Shown here: piece after piece, positions 7,518-18,000 of the stretch
How positions within the stretch are numbered: the first letter of the stretch is position 1
How the letters are laid out: every line of letters starts with the position of its first letter
Source: Paracoccus salipaludis
GTDB lineage: Bacteria > Pseudomonadota > Alphaproteobacteria > Rhodobacterales > Rhodobacteraceae
Reading direction: 5' to 3'
DNA length: 64,000 nucleotides
Assembly: GCF_002287065.1 (NCBI RefSeq)
Contig: NZ_NSJZ01000004.1
Span: 215,947-279,946, forward strand
Notes under the pieces: model-generated
Databases searched by the model: none
What the model was told of the DNA's origin: nothing
Seen by the model: the letters and a program-made list of their open reading frames with translations, nothing else
Program-made: the position numbers and the translations under genes

Positions 7518-9002
7518 TCAATGCGCGTCGGCCTGGGCCGCGGCGCGGGTCAGTTCCGCCTGGTCGACATGGCGGGCGCCGTTGAAGAACCAGTTGAGGA
7601 ACACCGCCGACAGCGCGGCCAGAAGGATGCCCGAATGCGTCAGCACCTTGGTTGACGCGGGCAGCCACTGGTCGAAGCTGTTGGCGATCATGGGGATCAT
7701 CCCCATGCCGATGGACACCGCCACGACGAACAGGTTGTGGCGGTTGCCCGTGAAATCGACCTGCGACAGCACCCGGATGCCGGTCGCCGCGACCATGCCG
7801 AACATCACCAGCCCGGCGCCGCCCAGAACGACCGTGGGCAGCGCCTCGACCAGCGCCCCCATCTTGGGGATCAGCCCGAGGACGACCATGATCACGCCGC
7901 CCGCCACGCAGACATGGCGCGAGCGCACCCCGGTCACGGCCACGAGCCCCACGTTCTGGCTGAACGAGGTATAAGGGAAGGTGTTGAAGACGCCGCCCAG
8001 CAGCGTGCCGACACCATCCGCGCGCAACCCTGCGGCAAGCCTCGGCTGGTCGATCCGCTGGTCCACCATGTTGCCCAGCGCAAGGAACATCCCCGTTGAT
8101 TCGATCATCACCACCAGCATGACCATCGTCATGGTCAGGATCATGAGGGGGTCGAAGGTGGGCGTGCCGAAGTGGAAGGGCCGGATCGGCGCGAACCAGG
8201 CGGCGGCCGCGACCTTCTCGAAATGCATCAGGCCCAGGGCGGTGGCGAGCAGGCCGCCGACAAGGATGCCGACAAGGACCGCGATGTTGGAAAGGAACCC
8301 CCGCGCGAAGCGGGCGATCAGCAGGATCGTGGCCAGCACCACGGCGGCGACCACCATGTTGCCGGGCGCGGCGTAAAGCGGGTTCTGCATCGTCGGCGCG
8401 AGCTTCAGCCCTTCGGGCACGCCCCCGGTCGCGACCTGCGCGTCCAGCCAGGCCTGCATCGCCGGATCGACCAGCATCGGCGCGGTCGGCCCCGCCTGAA
8501 GCCCGAAGATCCAGTTGATGCCGATGGGCATCAGGCTGACCCCGATCACCAGGATCACCGTCCCGGTCACGACGGGCGGGAAGAAGCGCAGCATCCGGCT
8601 GATCACCGGCGCCAGGAAGATCGAGATCACCCCCGCCCCGATCACCGCGCCGAACAGCGCCCGCGCGCCCTCGGCCCCCGGCGCGGCCCCGGCGATGGCG
8701 ACCATGGGCCCCACGGCGGCGAAGGTCACGCCCATCATCACCGGCATCCTGACACCCAGCCAGGGCCCCGCCCCTAGCGACTGGATGATCGAGGCGATGC
8801 CGCAGACAAACAGGTCGGCCGAGATCAGGAAGGCCACGTCCTCGGGCGGCAGTTGCAGCGCCCGCCCCACGATCAGCGGCACCGCGATCGCGCCCGCATA
8901 CATCACCAGGACGTGCTGCAGCCCCAGCGTGAACAGGCGGGGCGCGGGCAGCATGGCATCCACCGGATGCACGCCGTCGCGTCGATGAGTCAGATCGGTC
9001 AT
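7518..9002 (-). CDS. NCS2-family uracil/xanthine permease
   Basis: A 494-residue inner-membrane nucleobase:cation symporter with about 12-14 hydrophobic segments. Family signs are the N-terminal LFTLGLQHVLVMYAGAIAVPLI and the GGVFNTFPYTSFSQNVGLVAVTG segment near residue 330, which matches the NCS2 signature around the substrate site. The sequence looks closer to purine/xanthine members than to UraA, but the substrate is not certain. The ATG at 9002 is chosen because the protein then starts MTDLTHRRDGVHPVD and the upstream codons run through the palindrome at 9018-9062. The divergent IclR-type gene is the likely regulator. Confidence 0.93.
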   Translation of the reverse strand: MTDLTHRRDGVHPVDAMLPAPRLFTLGLQHVLVMYAGAIAVPLIVGRALQLPPEDVAFLISADLFVCGIASIIQSLGAGPWLGVRMPVMMGVTFAAVGPMVAIAGAAPGAEGARALFGAVIGAGVISIFLAPVISRMLRFFPPVVTGTVILVIGVSLMPIGINWIFGLQAGPTAPMLVDPAMQAWLDAQVATGGVPEGLKLAPTMQNPLYAAPGNMVVAAVVLATILLIARFARGFLSNIAVLVGILVGGLLATALGLMHFEKVAAAAWFAPIRPFHFGTPTFDPLMILTMTMVMLVVMIESTGMFLALGNMVDQRIDQPRLAAGLRADGVGTLLGGVFNTFPYTSFSQNVGLVAVTGVRSRHVCVAGGVIMVVLGLIPKMGALVEALPTVVLGGAGLVMFGMVAATGIRVLSQVDFTGNRHNLFVVAVSIGMGMIPMIANSFDQWLPASTKVLTHSGILLAALSAVFLNWFFNGARHVDQAELTRAAAQADAH

Positions 9003-9017
9003 ATGTCCTCCCGCCGG

Positions 9018-9062
9018 GTTGCAGTCTTCTCGGGCCCGGTCTTTCGCCTGCAAGACTGCAAC
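9018..9062. promoter_or_regulatory. palindromic operator candidate between permease and IclR genes
   Basis: GTTGCAGTCTT (9018-9028) and AAGACTGCAAC (9052-9062) are perfect 11-base inverted arms, with 23 bases between them, so the arm centres are 34 bases (about three helical turns) apart. The site lies 15 bases ahead of the permease start and 87 bases ahead of the IclR-type start. The position suits an operator bound by the divergently encoded IclR regulator and controlling both genes. The right arm also contains a smaller palindrome, TGCAAGACTGCA. Confidence 0.65.
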
Positions 9063-9149
9063 AGCGCGCGGGGGTCGCAAAGGCTTTCACCGGATTTTCC
9101 GCGATGCGGATTGCGGGGTGCCGCCATTTGCGTCAGCTTGGCGCGCGCC

Positions 9150-10001
9150 ATGAACGACATCCGCCCACAGAAAGGCCCCGCCGCCTCGTCCGGCCGCCCC
9201 TTGCGCGAAGGGCCGGCGGCAGGCTCGCCGGCGGTGGACCGGGCCCTGATGCTGCTGGAAACGCTTGCCGAGGGCGACGGGCTCACGCTTTCCGAGCTGG
9301 GCCGGCGGCTGGGGCTCGCCCCCTCGACCGTGCACCGGCTGCTGGCGGCGCTGGCCGCGCGCAGGCTGGCCGAGGCCGATCCCGCCACGCAACTGTGGGG
9401 CGTGGGCCCCGGCGCCTTCCGCCTGGGCGCGGCCTTCCTGCGGCGCGGAGGACTGGCTGACCGCGCCCGTCCCGTGCTGGCGCGGCTGGCCGAGGCCAGC
9501 GGCGAGACGGCGGTGCTGGCCGTCGCGGACGGCGACGCCGCGCTGGTCGTGGCCGAGATGCCGGGCGCGTCCAGCCTGCGGGCGGTCCTGCCCCCCGGCA
9601 CCCGCCTGCCTTATCACGCGACCGCGCCCGGCAAGGCGCTGATCGCGCATCTGCCCCTAGCGCAGGTCCGCGCGCTGCTGGGCCGCGCGCCCCTGCCCGC
9701 GCTGACGCCGCGCACGCTGACCGACCAGGGGGAACTGACCGCCGATCTCGCCACCCTGCGCCACGGGGGCTGGCTGGCCGAGCGGAGCGAATCCGCCACC
9801 GGCCAGAACGGCATCGCCGCGCCGGTCTTCGGCGGAGCGGGCGACCCGGTGGCGGCCCTGGGGGTGACAGGCCCCGCGGCCCGGCTGGACGACGCGGCGC
9901 TGGCCGCGCTGGGGCCGCAACTGGCCGAGGCCGCCGCCACCCTGGGCGCGGCGCTGGGCGGGCCTGCCCGGCATCTTCCCCCGGCTGCCCGGGGGCGGTA
10001 G
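9150..10001 (+). CDS. IclR family transcriptional regulator
   Basis: A 283-residue regulator with an N-terminal winged helix-turn-helix (residues about 27-85: AVDRALMLLETLAEGDGLTLS, then LGLAPSTVHRLLAAL) and the C-terminal IclR effector domain (RLPYHATAPGKALIAHL, then SATGQNGIAAPVF). Such proteins usually control a neighbouring catabolic or uptake gene. The divergent nucleobase permease and the long palindrome between them point to that gene as the target. The ATG at 9150 is preferred because upstream codons pass through the operator region. The effector, perhaps a purine or pyrimidine breakdown product, is not known. Confidence 0.9.
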   Translation: MNDIRPQKGPAASSGRPLREGPAAGSPAVDRALMLLETLAEGDGLTLSELGRRLGLAPSTVHRLLAALAARRLAEADPATQLWGVGPGAFRLGAAFLRRGGLADRARPVLARLAEASGETAVLAVADGDAALVVAEMPGASSLRAVLPPGTRLPYHATAPGKALIAHLPLAQVRALLGRAPLPALTPRTLTDQGELTADLATLRHGGWLAERSESATGQNGIAAPVFGGAGDPVAALGVTGPAARLDDAALAALGPQLAEAAATLGAALGGPARHLPPAARGR

Positions 10002-10011
10002 TTTCGCGGGC

Positions 10012-11451
10012 ATGACCACGCCCCTTCCCGCCCTTGCCGCCATCGGCGACGCCGACGAGACGCTGACCGCCACCCTGGCCCGCGTGCTGGGGGCCGTCCT
10101 GCGCCCGGGCGACACGCTGCTGCTGGAGGGCCCCGTCGGCGCCGGCAAGACCCATTTCGCCCGCGCCCTGATCCGCGCCCGCCAGGGCGACGCGGCCGAG
10201 GACGTGCCGAGCCCGACCTTCACCCTGGTCCAGACCTATGACGACGCGGCGGGCGTCGAGATCTGGCACGCCGACCTTTACCGCCTGACCGACCCCTCGG
10301 AACTGGTGGAACTGGGCCTGGACGAGGCGATGGAGCAGGCCGTCACCCTGATCGAATGGCCCGACCGCCTGGGCGAGCCGCTGGCCGGCGCGCTGACGGT
10401 GGCGCTGACTCCCTCGGGCGAGGACCGCCGCCAGATCGTGCTGTCGGGCGATCCCGCCCGCTGGCGGGGCGTTGGCCGCCTGCTGGAGATCGCGCGCTTC
10501 CTGCGCGGCACCGACTGGGCCGGGGCGCGGGTCGAGCCGCTGGCCGGGGACGCCTCGGCCCGGCGCTATTTCCGGCTGCACGGCGACGGGGGCAGCGCCG
10601 TCCTGATGGACGATCCCACGGGCGGGATGGGCCGCTATCTGGCGATGACCGACTGGCTGCGCCAGCGCGGCTTCCACGCCCCCGCCGTCCTTGCCGAGTC
10701 TCAGGCACAGGGCCTGCTGATCGCCGAGGACCTGGGCGACACTCTCGTGGCCCGGGTGCTGGACCGCGCGCCCGAAGCCGCGCCCGCCATCTACGACCGC
10801 ATCACGGACCTGATCGTCGATCTGCACGCCCACCGTCCGCCCGACTTCGTTCCCGCGCTCGACGGCCCCGCCCTGGCCGAGCAGGTGGCGCTGTTCGCTG
10901 ACTATCCCGCCGCAGCCGGCGTTCCCGGCGCGGGCGCGGGGGTGCCGCAGGCCATCGCCGCCCTTCACGCCGACCTGTGCGCGGATGCCCTGCCGGTCGT
11001 CTCGCTGCGCGACTTCCACGCCGAGAACCTGGTCTGGCGGGGCGAGGCCGCCTTGGGCCTGCTGGACTTCCAGGACGCGGTGGCCACGCATCCGGCCTAT
11101 GAACTGGCCTCGGTCCTGCAGGACGCGCGCCGCGACGTGCCGCCCGGGATCGAGGAAGGCGCGATCGCCCGCTATCTGACAGCGACCGGCATGGACGATG
11201 CCGCGTTCCGCGCCGCCTATGCGTTGCTGGGCGCGCAGCGGAACCTGCGGATCATGGGCATCTTCACGCGGCTCTGCCTGAGGGACGGCAAGCCGCGCTA
11301 TCTCGACATGATGCCCCGCGTCTGGGCGGCGATCACCCGCGACCTGTCCCATCCGGCGCTGGTCCCCTTGGCCGCCGCGCTGGCCGATGTGCCCCCGCCC
11401 ACGCCCGAGATCATCGCCGCGATCCGCGCCCGCTGCGGGACCCAGCCATGA
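10012..11451 (+). CDS. tsaE: TsaE-phosphotransferase (AmgK-like) fusion
   Basis: A 479-residue two-domain protein. Residues 1-150 are TsaE, the ATPase of the complex that makes N6-threonylcarbamoyl-adenosine at position 37 of tRNA, with Walker A GPVGAGKTHFA (40-50) and the DVPSPTFTLVQTY segment. Residues 165-479 are an aminoglycoside-phosphotransferase-fold kinase, with LRDFHAENLVW and LLDFQDA as catalytic and metal-binding loops. The kinase part resembles AmgK, the anomeric kinase for N-acetylmuramate and N-acetylglucosamine in peptidoglycan recycling. The next gene encodes MurU, the following enzyme of that route, which strongly supports AmgK. The fusion is familiar in Rhodobacterales. Its stop overlaps the murU start by four bases. 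Confidence 0.92.
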   Translation: MTTPLPALAAIGDADETLTATLARVLGAVLRPGDTLLLEGPVGAGKTHFARALIRARQGDAAEDVPSPTFTLVQTYDDAAGVEIWHADLYRLTDPSELVELGLDEAMEQAVTLIEWPDRLGEPLAGALTVALTPSGEDRRQIVLSGDPARWRGVGRLLEIARFLRGTDWAGARVEPLAGDASARRYFRLHGDGGSAVLMDDPTGGMGRYLAMTDWLRQRGFHAPAVLAESQAQGLLIAEDLGDTLVARVLDRAPEAAPAIYDRITDLIVDLHAHRPPDFVPALDGPALAEQVALFADYPAAAGVPGAGAGVPQAIAALHADLCADALPVVSLRDFHAENLVWRGEAALGLLDFQDAVATHPAYELASVLQDARRDVPPGIEEGAIARYLTATGMDDAAFRAAYALLGAQRNLRIMGIFTRLCLRDGKPRYLDMMPRVWAAITRDLSHPALVPLAAALADVPPPTPEIIAAIRARCGTQP

Positions 11452-12131
11452 GCGCGCCCGACAGCCTGATGCTGTTCGCGGCGGGCAAGGGGACGCGCAT
11501 GGCGCCCCTGACGGACGTGACGCCGAAGCCGCTGATCCCGGTGGCGGGCCGTCCTCTGCTCGACCATGCGCTGGCGCTGGCCCGCGCGGGCGGTGCGCGG
11601 CGGATCGTGGTCAATGTCCATCACCTCGGCGGCCAGATCGTCGATCATCTCGCGGGCAGCGACGTCGCCGTCTCGGACGAAAGCGGGGCGCTTCTGGAAA
11701 CGGGCGGCGGGCTGAGGAAGGCGCTGCCGCTGCTGGGCCCGGGTCCGGTGCTGACGATGAACCCCGACGTGGTCTGGACCGGGCCGAACCCCGTCGCCGC
11801 GCTGCGGGCCGCCTGGGACGACAGGATGGACGCGCTGCTGATGCTGGTCCCGGTGGACCGCGCGCAGGGCCGCATCGGGGGCGGCGATTTCGCGCGGGAC
11901 GCAAAGGGTCGCATCGCGCGCGGCGGGCCCTTCGTCTATACCGGCTGCCAGATCATCCGCACCGAGGGACTGGCCGGGATCGACGCCGAGATGTTCTCGC
12001 TCAACCTTCTCTGGGACCGCATGATCGCGCAGGGCCGCGCCTACGGCCTGATCCATCCCGGCGGCTGGTGCGACGTGGGCCGCCCCGACTGCATCCCGCT
12101 GGCCGAGGCGATGTTGAGGGAGGCCGCATGA
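11448..12131 (+). CDS. murU: N-acetylmuramate alpha-1-phosphate uridylyltransferase
   Basis: A 227-residue nucleotidyltransferase of the sugar-phosphate type, starting with the signature AAGKGTRMAPLTDVTPKPL (residues 11-29). A second conserved stretch is TMNPDVVW, with the metal-binding aspartate. With AmgK it converts recycled MurNAc to UDP-MurNAc, bypassing de novo MurA/MurB. The pairing with the AmgK-like domain directly upstream is the main reason for choosing MurU over a generic glucose- or mannose-1-phosphate nucleotidyltransferase. The start overlaps the upstream stop (ATGA), and its own stop overlaps the addB start. Confidence 0.88.
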   Translation: MSAPDSLMLFAAGKGTRMAPLTDVTPKPLIPVAGRPLLDHALALARAGGARRIVVNVHHLGGQIVDHLAGSDVAVSDESGALLETGGGLRKALPLLGPGPVLTMNPDVVWTGPNPVAALRAAWDDRMDALLMLVPVDRAQGRIGGGDFARDAKGRIARGGPFVYTGCQIIRTEGLAGIDAEMFSLNLLWDRMIAQGRAYGLIHPGGWCDVGRPDCIPLAEAMLREAA

Positions 12132-15064
12132 CGGGAATGCAGGGCCTTTACGCACTGCCGCCCGGCGTCGATTTCGCGGGCGAGGTCGTGCGCGGCCTTC
12201 TGGACCGCATGGGCCACCTTCCGCCCGAGGCGCTGGCCGGCGTCACGATCTACGGCAATTCCAGCCACACGCTGCGGGCAATCGAGGCCGCCTTCCACGA
12301 GGCGGGGCCGGTGCTGCTGCCGCGCCTGCGGCTGCTGGCCGAGATCGGCAGCGAATGCGGCTTTCCACCCCCCGCGCCCCCCCTGGCGCGGCAACTGGAA
12401 CTGGCGCATCTGGTCGCCCGCGCGATGGCCAGCGACGACACGGGCCAGTCGGTCGCCGCCATGACCCGCTCGCTGGCCGAACTCATGGCCGAGATGCAGG
12501 CCGAGGGCCTTGGCGCCGAGGCGCTGGACGGCATCGACGCCGAGGATCACGCCGCCCACTGGCAGCGCGCCCTGGCCTTCCTGCGCATCGCCGCGCGCTT
12601 TCACCTGGACGGCACCCCCATCGACCGCGAGGCCCAGGCACGCGCCGCCGCCGAACGGCTGGCCGCCGACTGGGCCGAGGGACGCAACCTGCCCCAGGGG
12701 CCGGTGATCGTCGCGGGCTCCAGCGGCTCGCACGGGGCCACGCGGCTGTTCATGGAGGCCGTGGCGCATCTGCCCCAAGGGGCCGTCATCCTGCCCGGCT
12801 ACGATCCCGCCCTGCCCGAATCCGTGGCCGCCATGCTGCGCGACGGGAACGAGGATCATCCGCAGGCGCGCCTGGCCCCGCTGGCCGCCTCCTGCGGGGC
12901 GCCGCGCCCCTGGACCGATGCCGCCCCGCCCGATGCGGCGCGGAACCGGCTTCTCAGCCTGGCCCTGCGGCCTGCGCCCGTGACCGACCAGTGGGTGGCC
13001 GAGGGGCCCTCGCTGGGCGATCTCGGGATAGCCGCCGCCGGCATGACGCTGATCGAGGCCGACAGCCCCGCCGCCGAGGCGGGCGCGCTGGCCGTCCTGA
13101 TCCGCGACGCCGTCCACCGGGGCGAGGAGGTCACGCTGATCTCGGCCGAGCGCGGGCTGACGCGCCGGGTCGCCGCCGCGCTGGACCGCTGGGGGATCAT
13201 CCCCGACGACAGCGCGGGCGTGCCGCTGCCCCTGACCGCCGCCGGCCGCTTCGCCCGCCACATCGCGGAACTGCCCGGCCGCCCCCTGGGGATCGACACG
13301 GCGCTGATCCTGCTCAAGCACCCGCTGACGGCCACGGGCCGGGGGCGCTGGGCGCGCCGCGCCCACCTGCTGCGCACGCGCGAGCTGGAACTGCACCTGC
13401 GCCGCAACGGCCCCGCCTTCCCCGACGGCGCGGCGCTGCGGAAATGGGGCGAGCAGCCCCGGCGCGGCAAGCGCGACGAGGCCCGCGTCGCCTGGGCCGA
13501 GGGGATTGCCGCGCTGCTGGACGCGACCCTGCCCCTGATCGCCAACGCAGGCCCCCTGCCCCTGGCCGAGCGCGCCGCGCGCCACCGGCAACTGGCCGAA
13601 CTGTGGGCGGCGGGACCGGGCGGCTCGGCCGAAGCCTCGGCGCTTTATGCGGAACGTCCGGGCGAAAAGCTGCGGGCAGTCATGGACCACATCGCGCTGC
13701 ACGCCGCGCGGGGGCCGCTCATGTCGGCGCGCGACTTCGCCCGGCTGCTGTCGGACCAGTTGCAGGCCCAGGCCGTGCGCGCGGATGTCGAGGCGCATCC
13801 GCTGGTCCGCATCCGCGGCCCGCGCGAGGCCCGGACCGAGGCGCGGGGCCTCGTGATCCTGGGCGGGCTGAACGAGGGCGGCTGGCCGCAGCCCTTGGAC
13901 CCCGACCCCTGGCTCAGCCGTCCGATGCGGCGGCAGGCGGGGCTGACCCTGCCGGAACGGCGCATCGGGCTGGCCGCCCACGATTTCCAGATCGCCGCCG
14001 CTGCGCCGAAGGTCGTGCTGTCCCGCGCCCATCGCAGCGACGAGGCCGAGACGATTCCCTCGCGCTGGCTGAACCGGCTGGTGAACCTGATGAACGGCCT
14101 GGGCGCGCAGAACGGGCCCGCCGCGCTGGCCGCGATGCGCGCGCGGGGGCAGCACTGGCTGGACTGCGCGGCGGCGCTGGCGGCGCCCGGTCCTTCGGAC
14201 ATGGCCCCCCTGTCGCCCCGCCCCTCGCCGCGCCCGCCTGCGCCTGCCCTGCGCGAGCTGTCCGTCACGGCCGTGTCGCAGCTGATCCGCGACCCTTACG
14301 CGATCTACGCCCGCCATGTCCTGCGCCTGCGCCCGCTGGACCCGCTGCGCCCCGAACCCGACGCGGCCGAACGCGGCAACGTCCTGCACGCCATCATCCA
14401 GACCTTCCTGTCGCCCCCGCCCGCGCCCGACCTGCCGCCCGAGGCGCTGATGGCGCGGCTGATGGAAGCGGCCGACCGGGTGCTGGCGCAGGTGCCCTGG
14501 CCTTCGGTCCGGCTGTTCTGGCGCGCCCGGATCGCGGGCATCGCCCGCCAGCTTGTGCGCGACGAACACGAGCGGCTGCAACTGGGCACGCCGCTGGCCG
14601 TCGAGACGCGCTACCAGATCAAGGTCGCGGGGATGGAGTTCACCCTGACCGCCCGGCCCGACCGCATCGACCGGCTGGCCGACGGCACCGCCGTGATCTA
14701 CGACTACAAGTCCGGCACGCCCCCCAGCCGCCCGCAGATCCTGTCTTTCGACAAGCAGCTTCCGCTGGAGGCCGCGATGGCCGAACGCGGCGTCTTCGGC
14801 CCGCCGATGAAGGTGGCGGACCTGCGCTATATCCGCCTGGGCGGCGAGGGCGAGACGACGCCGCGCGGCTGGGACGACGAAATGCAGCAGACATGGGACC
14901 AGTTCGTGGCCCTGATCTCGGCCTATCTGCGGGGCGAGCACGGCTTCACCGCCCGCCGCGCGATGGAGCGGATGGGCTTCGGCTCGGACTACGACCACCT
15001 CGCCCGCTATGGCGAATGGTCCGAGGCCGATCCGCCGCAAGCGATCAGGGTGGGCCATGAATGA
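12128..15064 (+). CDS. addB: double-strand break repair protein AddB
   Basis: A 978-residue subunit of the AddAB helicase-nuclease, which resects double-strand ends for RecA-dependent recombination. The N-terminus (GVDFAGEVVRGLLDR) is that of alphaproteobacterial AddB. The C-terminal nuclease domain is clear: FTLTARPDRIDRLADG and IYDYKSGTPPSRPQI carry the D...DxK active-site residues. The middle is a degenerate helicase fold without a recognisable Walker A. The ATG at 12128 overlaps the murU stop; an ATG at 12137 is possible. The end overlaps addA by eight bases. Confidence 0.95.
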   Translation: MTGMQGLYALPPGVDFAGEVVRGLLDRMGHLPPEALAGVTIYGNSSHTLRAIEAAFHEAGPVLLPRLRLLAEIGSECGFPPPAPPLARQLELAHLVARAMASDDTGQSVAAMTRSLAELMAEMQAEGLGAEALDGIDAEDHAAHWQRALAFLRIAARFHLDGTPIDREAQARAAAERLAADWAEGRNLPQGPVIVAGSSGSHGATRLFMEAVAHLPQGAVILPGYDPALPESVAAMLRDGNEDHPQARLAPLAASCGAPRPWTDAAPPDAARNRLLSLALRPAPVTDQWVAEGPSLGDLGIAAAGMTLIEADSPAAEAGALAVLIRDAVHRGEEVTLISAERGLTRRVAAALDRWGIIPDDSAGVPLPLTAAGRFARHIAELPGRPLGIDTALILLKHPLTATGRGRWARRAHLLRTRELELHLRRNGPAFPDGAALRKWGEQPRRGKRDEARVAWAEGIAALLDATLPLIANAGPLPLAERAARHRQLAELWAAGPGGSAEASALYAERPGEKLRAVMDHIALHAARGPLMSARDFARLLSDQLQAQAVRADVEAHPLVRIRGPREARTEARGLVILGGLNEGGWPQPLDPDPWLSRPMRRQAGLTLPERRIGLAAHDFQIAAAAPKVVLSRAHRSDEAETIPSRWLNRLVNLMNGLGAQNGPAALAAMRARGQHWLDCAAALAAPGPSDMAPLSPRPSPRPPAPALRELSVTAVSQLIRDPYAIYARHVLRLRPLDPLRPEPDAAERGNVLHAIIQTFLSPPPAPDLPPEALMARLMEAADRVLAQVPWPSVRLFWRARIAGIARQLVRDEHERLQLGTPLAVETRYQIKVAGMEFTLTARPDRIDRLADGTAVIYDYKSGTPPSRPQILSFDKQLPLEAAMAERGVFGPPMKVADLRYIRLGGEGETTPRGWDDEMQQTWDQFVALISAYLRGEHGFTARRAMERMGFGSDYDHLARYGEWSEADPPQAIRVGHE

Positions 15065-18000
15065 TCTTTCGCTGAAGGCCATGGGCCCCGATCCCGCGAC
15101 CCGCGCCCAGCATGTGGCGGCGGACCCCGACCGCTCGACCTGGCTGACGGCCAACGCGGGCTCGGGCAAGACCAGCGTGCTGACCGACCGGGTGGCGCGG
15201 CTTCTGCTGGCGGGGACGCGGCCGGAACGCATCCTCTGCCTGACCTACACCAAGGCCGCCGCGACCGAGATGCAGAACCGCCTGCTCAAGCGGCTGGGCG
15301 AGTGGGCGATGCTGGACGACGCGGCCCTGACCCAGCGGCTGGCCCGCATGGGCGTGGGCGCGGGCGCCGACCTGAACGCGGCGCGACGGCTGTTCGCGCA
15401 GGCCATCGAAACCCCGGGCGGGCTGAAGGTCCAGACCATCCACAGCTTCTGCGCGGGCGTCCTGCGGCGCTTTCCGCTGGAGGCCGGGGTGCCGCACGGA
15501 TTCGCGGAACTCGATGAGCGCAGCGCCGCCAACCTGCGCGCCGAGATCATCGAGGCCATGGCCCGCGACGGCGCCCCCGAGATGGCCGACCTGCTGGCGC
15601 TGCAATCCGACAACGGGCTGGACGGCTTTCTCGGCGGGCTGCGCGACTATGACCGGCCGCCCTGCGCCCGGACGCTCTGGGGCGACTGCGGGCTGCCCGA
15701 GGGCTTCGACGACGCCGCGCTGCTGGCGGACTGCCTGGACGGGGATGAGGCGACGCTGATCCCCGCGCTGATCCCGCTGCTGAAGGCGGGCGGCAAGACC
15801 GACGCGGGCGCGGCCGAGAAGCTGTGCAAGGGCGCCTGGGACCGCGCGGGCGTGGACGAGCTTGCGATCCTCGAACAGGTGCTGCTGACGGGCGAGGGCG
15901 CCAAGGCGCCCTTTGCCGCCAAGATCGGCGCCTTCCCGACCAAGGCGCTGCGCGAGGGCGCCTGCGCCGCGCTGATGGACCGGCTGGACGAGCTGATGTC
16001 CCGCGTCGAGGCGGCGCGTCCCATGCGGCTGGCCCTGGCGCATGCCCAGCGCACGCTGGCCCTGCAGCGCTTCGGCCATGCCTTCTGCCGGCGCTATGCG
16101 GCGGCCAAGTCGGGGGGCGGCTGGCTCGACTTCGACGACCTGATCCAGCGGACGGCGACGCTGCTGGACCACCCGACCATGGCGCAATGGGTGCTGTTCC
16201 GGCTGGACGGGGGGATCGACCACATCCTCGTGGACGAGGCGCAGGACACCTCGCCGCTGCAATGGCAGGTGATCCAGCGGCTGACGGACGAGTTCACGGC
16301 CGGCGCGGGCGCCGCCGACCGGCCGCGCACCCTGTTCGTGGTGGGCGACCCCAAGCAGTCGATCTATTCCTTCCAGGGCGCCGACATCGCCGTCTTCGAG
16401 GCGCGGCGCTCCGAGTTCTCGATGGCCTTCGAGGCCGCGGGCCAGCCCATGCAGGACGCGGCGCTGCGGCATTCCTTCCGCTCGTCGCCCGCGATCCTGC
16501 GGCTGACCGACGCGGTGTTCCAGGGCGAGGCCGCGCAGGGCCTAGGCGACACTCCGGCGCATATCGCCTTCCACGAGGGGATGCCCGGCCGGGTGGACCT
16601 GTGGCCCCCCGTGCCTGATCCCGGCAAGCCCGAACCCACCCCCTGGCACGCGCCGGTGGACTCGGTCGCGGCCAACGCGGCCCCCCGCGTTCTGGCCGAT
16701 GCGGTGGCCAGGGCCGCCCGCGACATGATCGGCACCCCCATCACCCTGCGGAACGGGCAGGTCCGGCCGCTGCGGCCGGGCGACATCCTGATCCTCGTCC
16801 AGCGCCGCTCGGCCATCTTCCACGACATCATCCGCGCGCTGAAACAGGCCGGGCTGCCCGTCGCGGGCGCCGACCGGCTGCGGCTGGGGGGCGAGCTTGC
16901 CGTGCGCGACATCCGCGCCGTCCTGTCGGTGCTGGCCACGCCCGAGGACGACCTGTCGCTGGCCGCCGCCCTGCGCTCGCCCCTGTTCGGGCTGACCGAG
17001 GACGAGCTTTACCGCCTCGCCGCCCCGCGCCCCGGCCTGCTGATCGAGGCGCTGCGCAAGTCGCCCCACGAACAGGCGCGTGCGATGCTGGCCGACCTTC
17101 AGGGGCAGGCGGACTTCCTGCGGCCCTATGACCTGATTTCGCGCCTGCTGGTGCGCCACGGCGGCCGCGCCCGGCTGATCGGGCGCCTGGGCCCCGAGGC
17201 CGAGGACGGCATCGACGAGCTTCTGTCGCAGGCGCTGACCTATGAGACGACGGAAACGCCCTCGCTGACGGGCTTTCTGGTGTGGCTGGCCGATGACGAG
17301 GCGCAGGTGAAGCGCCAGCCGGGAGCGGCGCAGGAGGGCGGCGGCCTGATCCGGGTGATGACGGTGCATGGCGCCAAGGGGCTGGAAAGCCCCGTGGTGA
17401 TCCTGCCCGACTGCGCGAAACGGAAGGGCGCGGGGCGCGGCGCGCCCACGATCCTGCCCGACAACGGCCCGCCCGCCCATTGGCGCGCGGCCAGGGCCTG
17501 GCAGACGCCGCAGGTGCAGGAATGGATCGCCCGCGACCAGCAGCGGCAGGAGGAGGAGCGGCGGCGGCTTCTTTACGTGGGCCTCACGCGGGCGGAAAGC
17601 TGGCTGATCGTGGCGGCGGCGGGCGAGACCGGCACGGGCTGCGAAAGCTGGCACGCGATGGTGGCGGACGGGTTCTCCCGTGCCGACGGGCTGTCGCAAG
17701 CGGACCTGCCCTGCGACTGGGGCGACTGCGGCATCCGCCGCCTGTCCTTCGGCGACTGGCCCGCCGAGGCGGCGGCCGAAGCCACGCCCGCCTCGCGCGA
17801 GACGTCCCTGCCCGACTGGCTGCGCGAACCGGCCACCGTGATGTCCCGCGCGCCCGGCCCGGTCGCCGCGACGGCGCTGGGGGGCGACAAGGTGCTGCCC
17901 TCGGACCTTGCCGCCGCTGGCGCGGGCGACCGCGAGGCCGCGCTGCTGGCCGGCACCCGGCTGCACCTGCTGCTGGAACACCTGCCCGGCGTCCCGCCCG

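Noticed and set aside
12041..15232. A 1063-codon open frame on the minus strand across addB.
   Set aside because: addB on the plus strand is complete with nuclease motifs; the reverse frame is a composition artefact of GC-rich codons.
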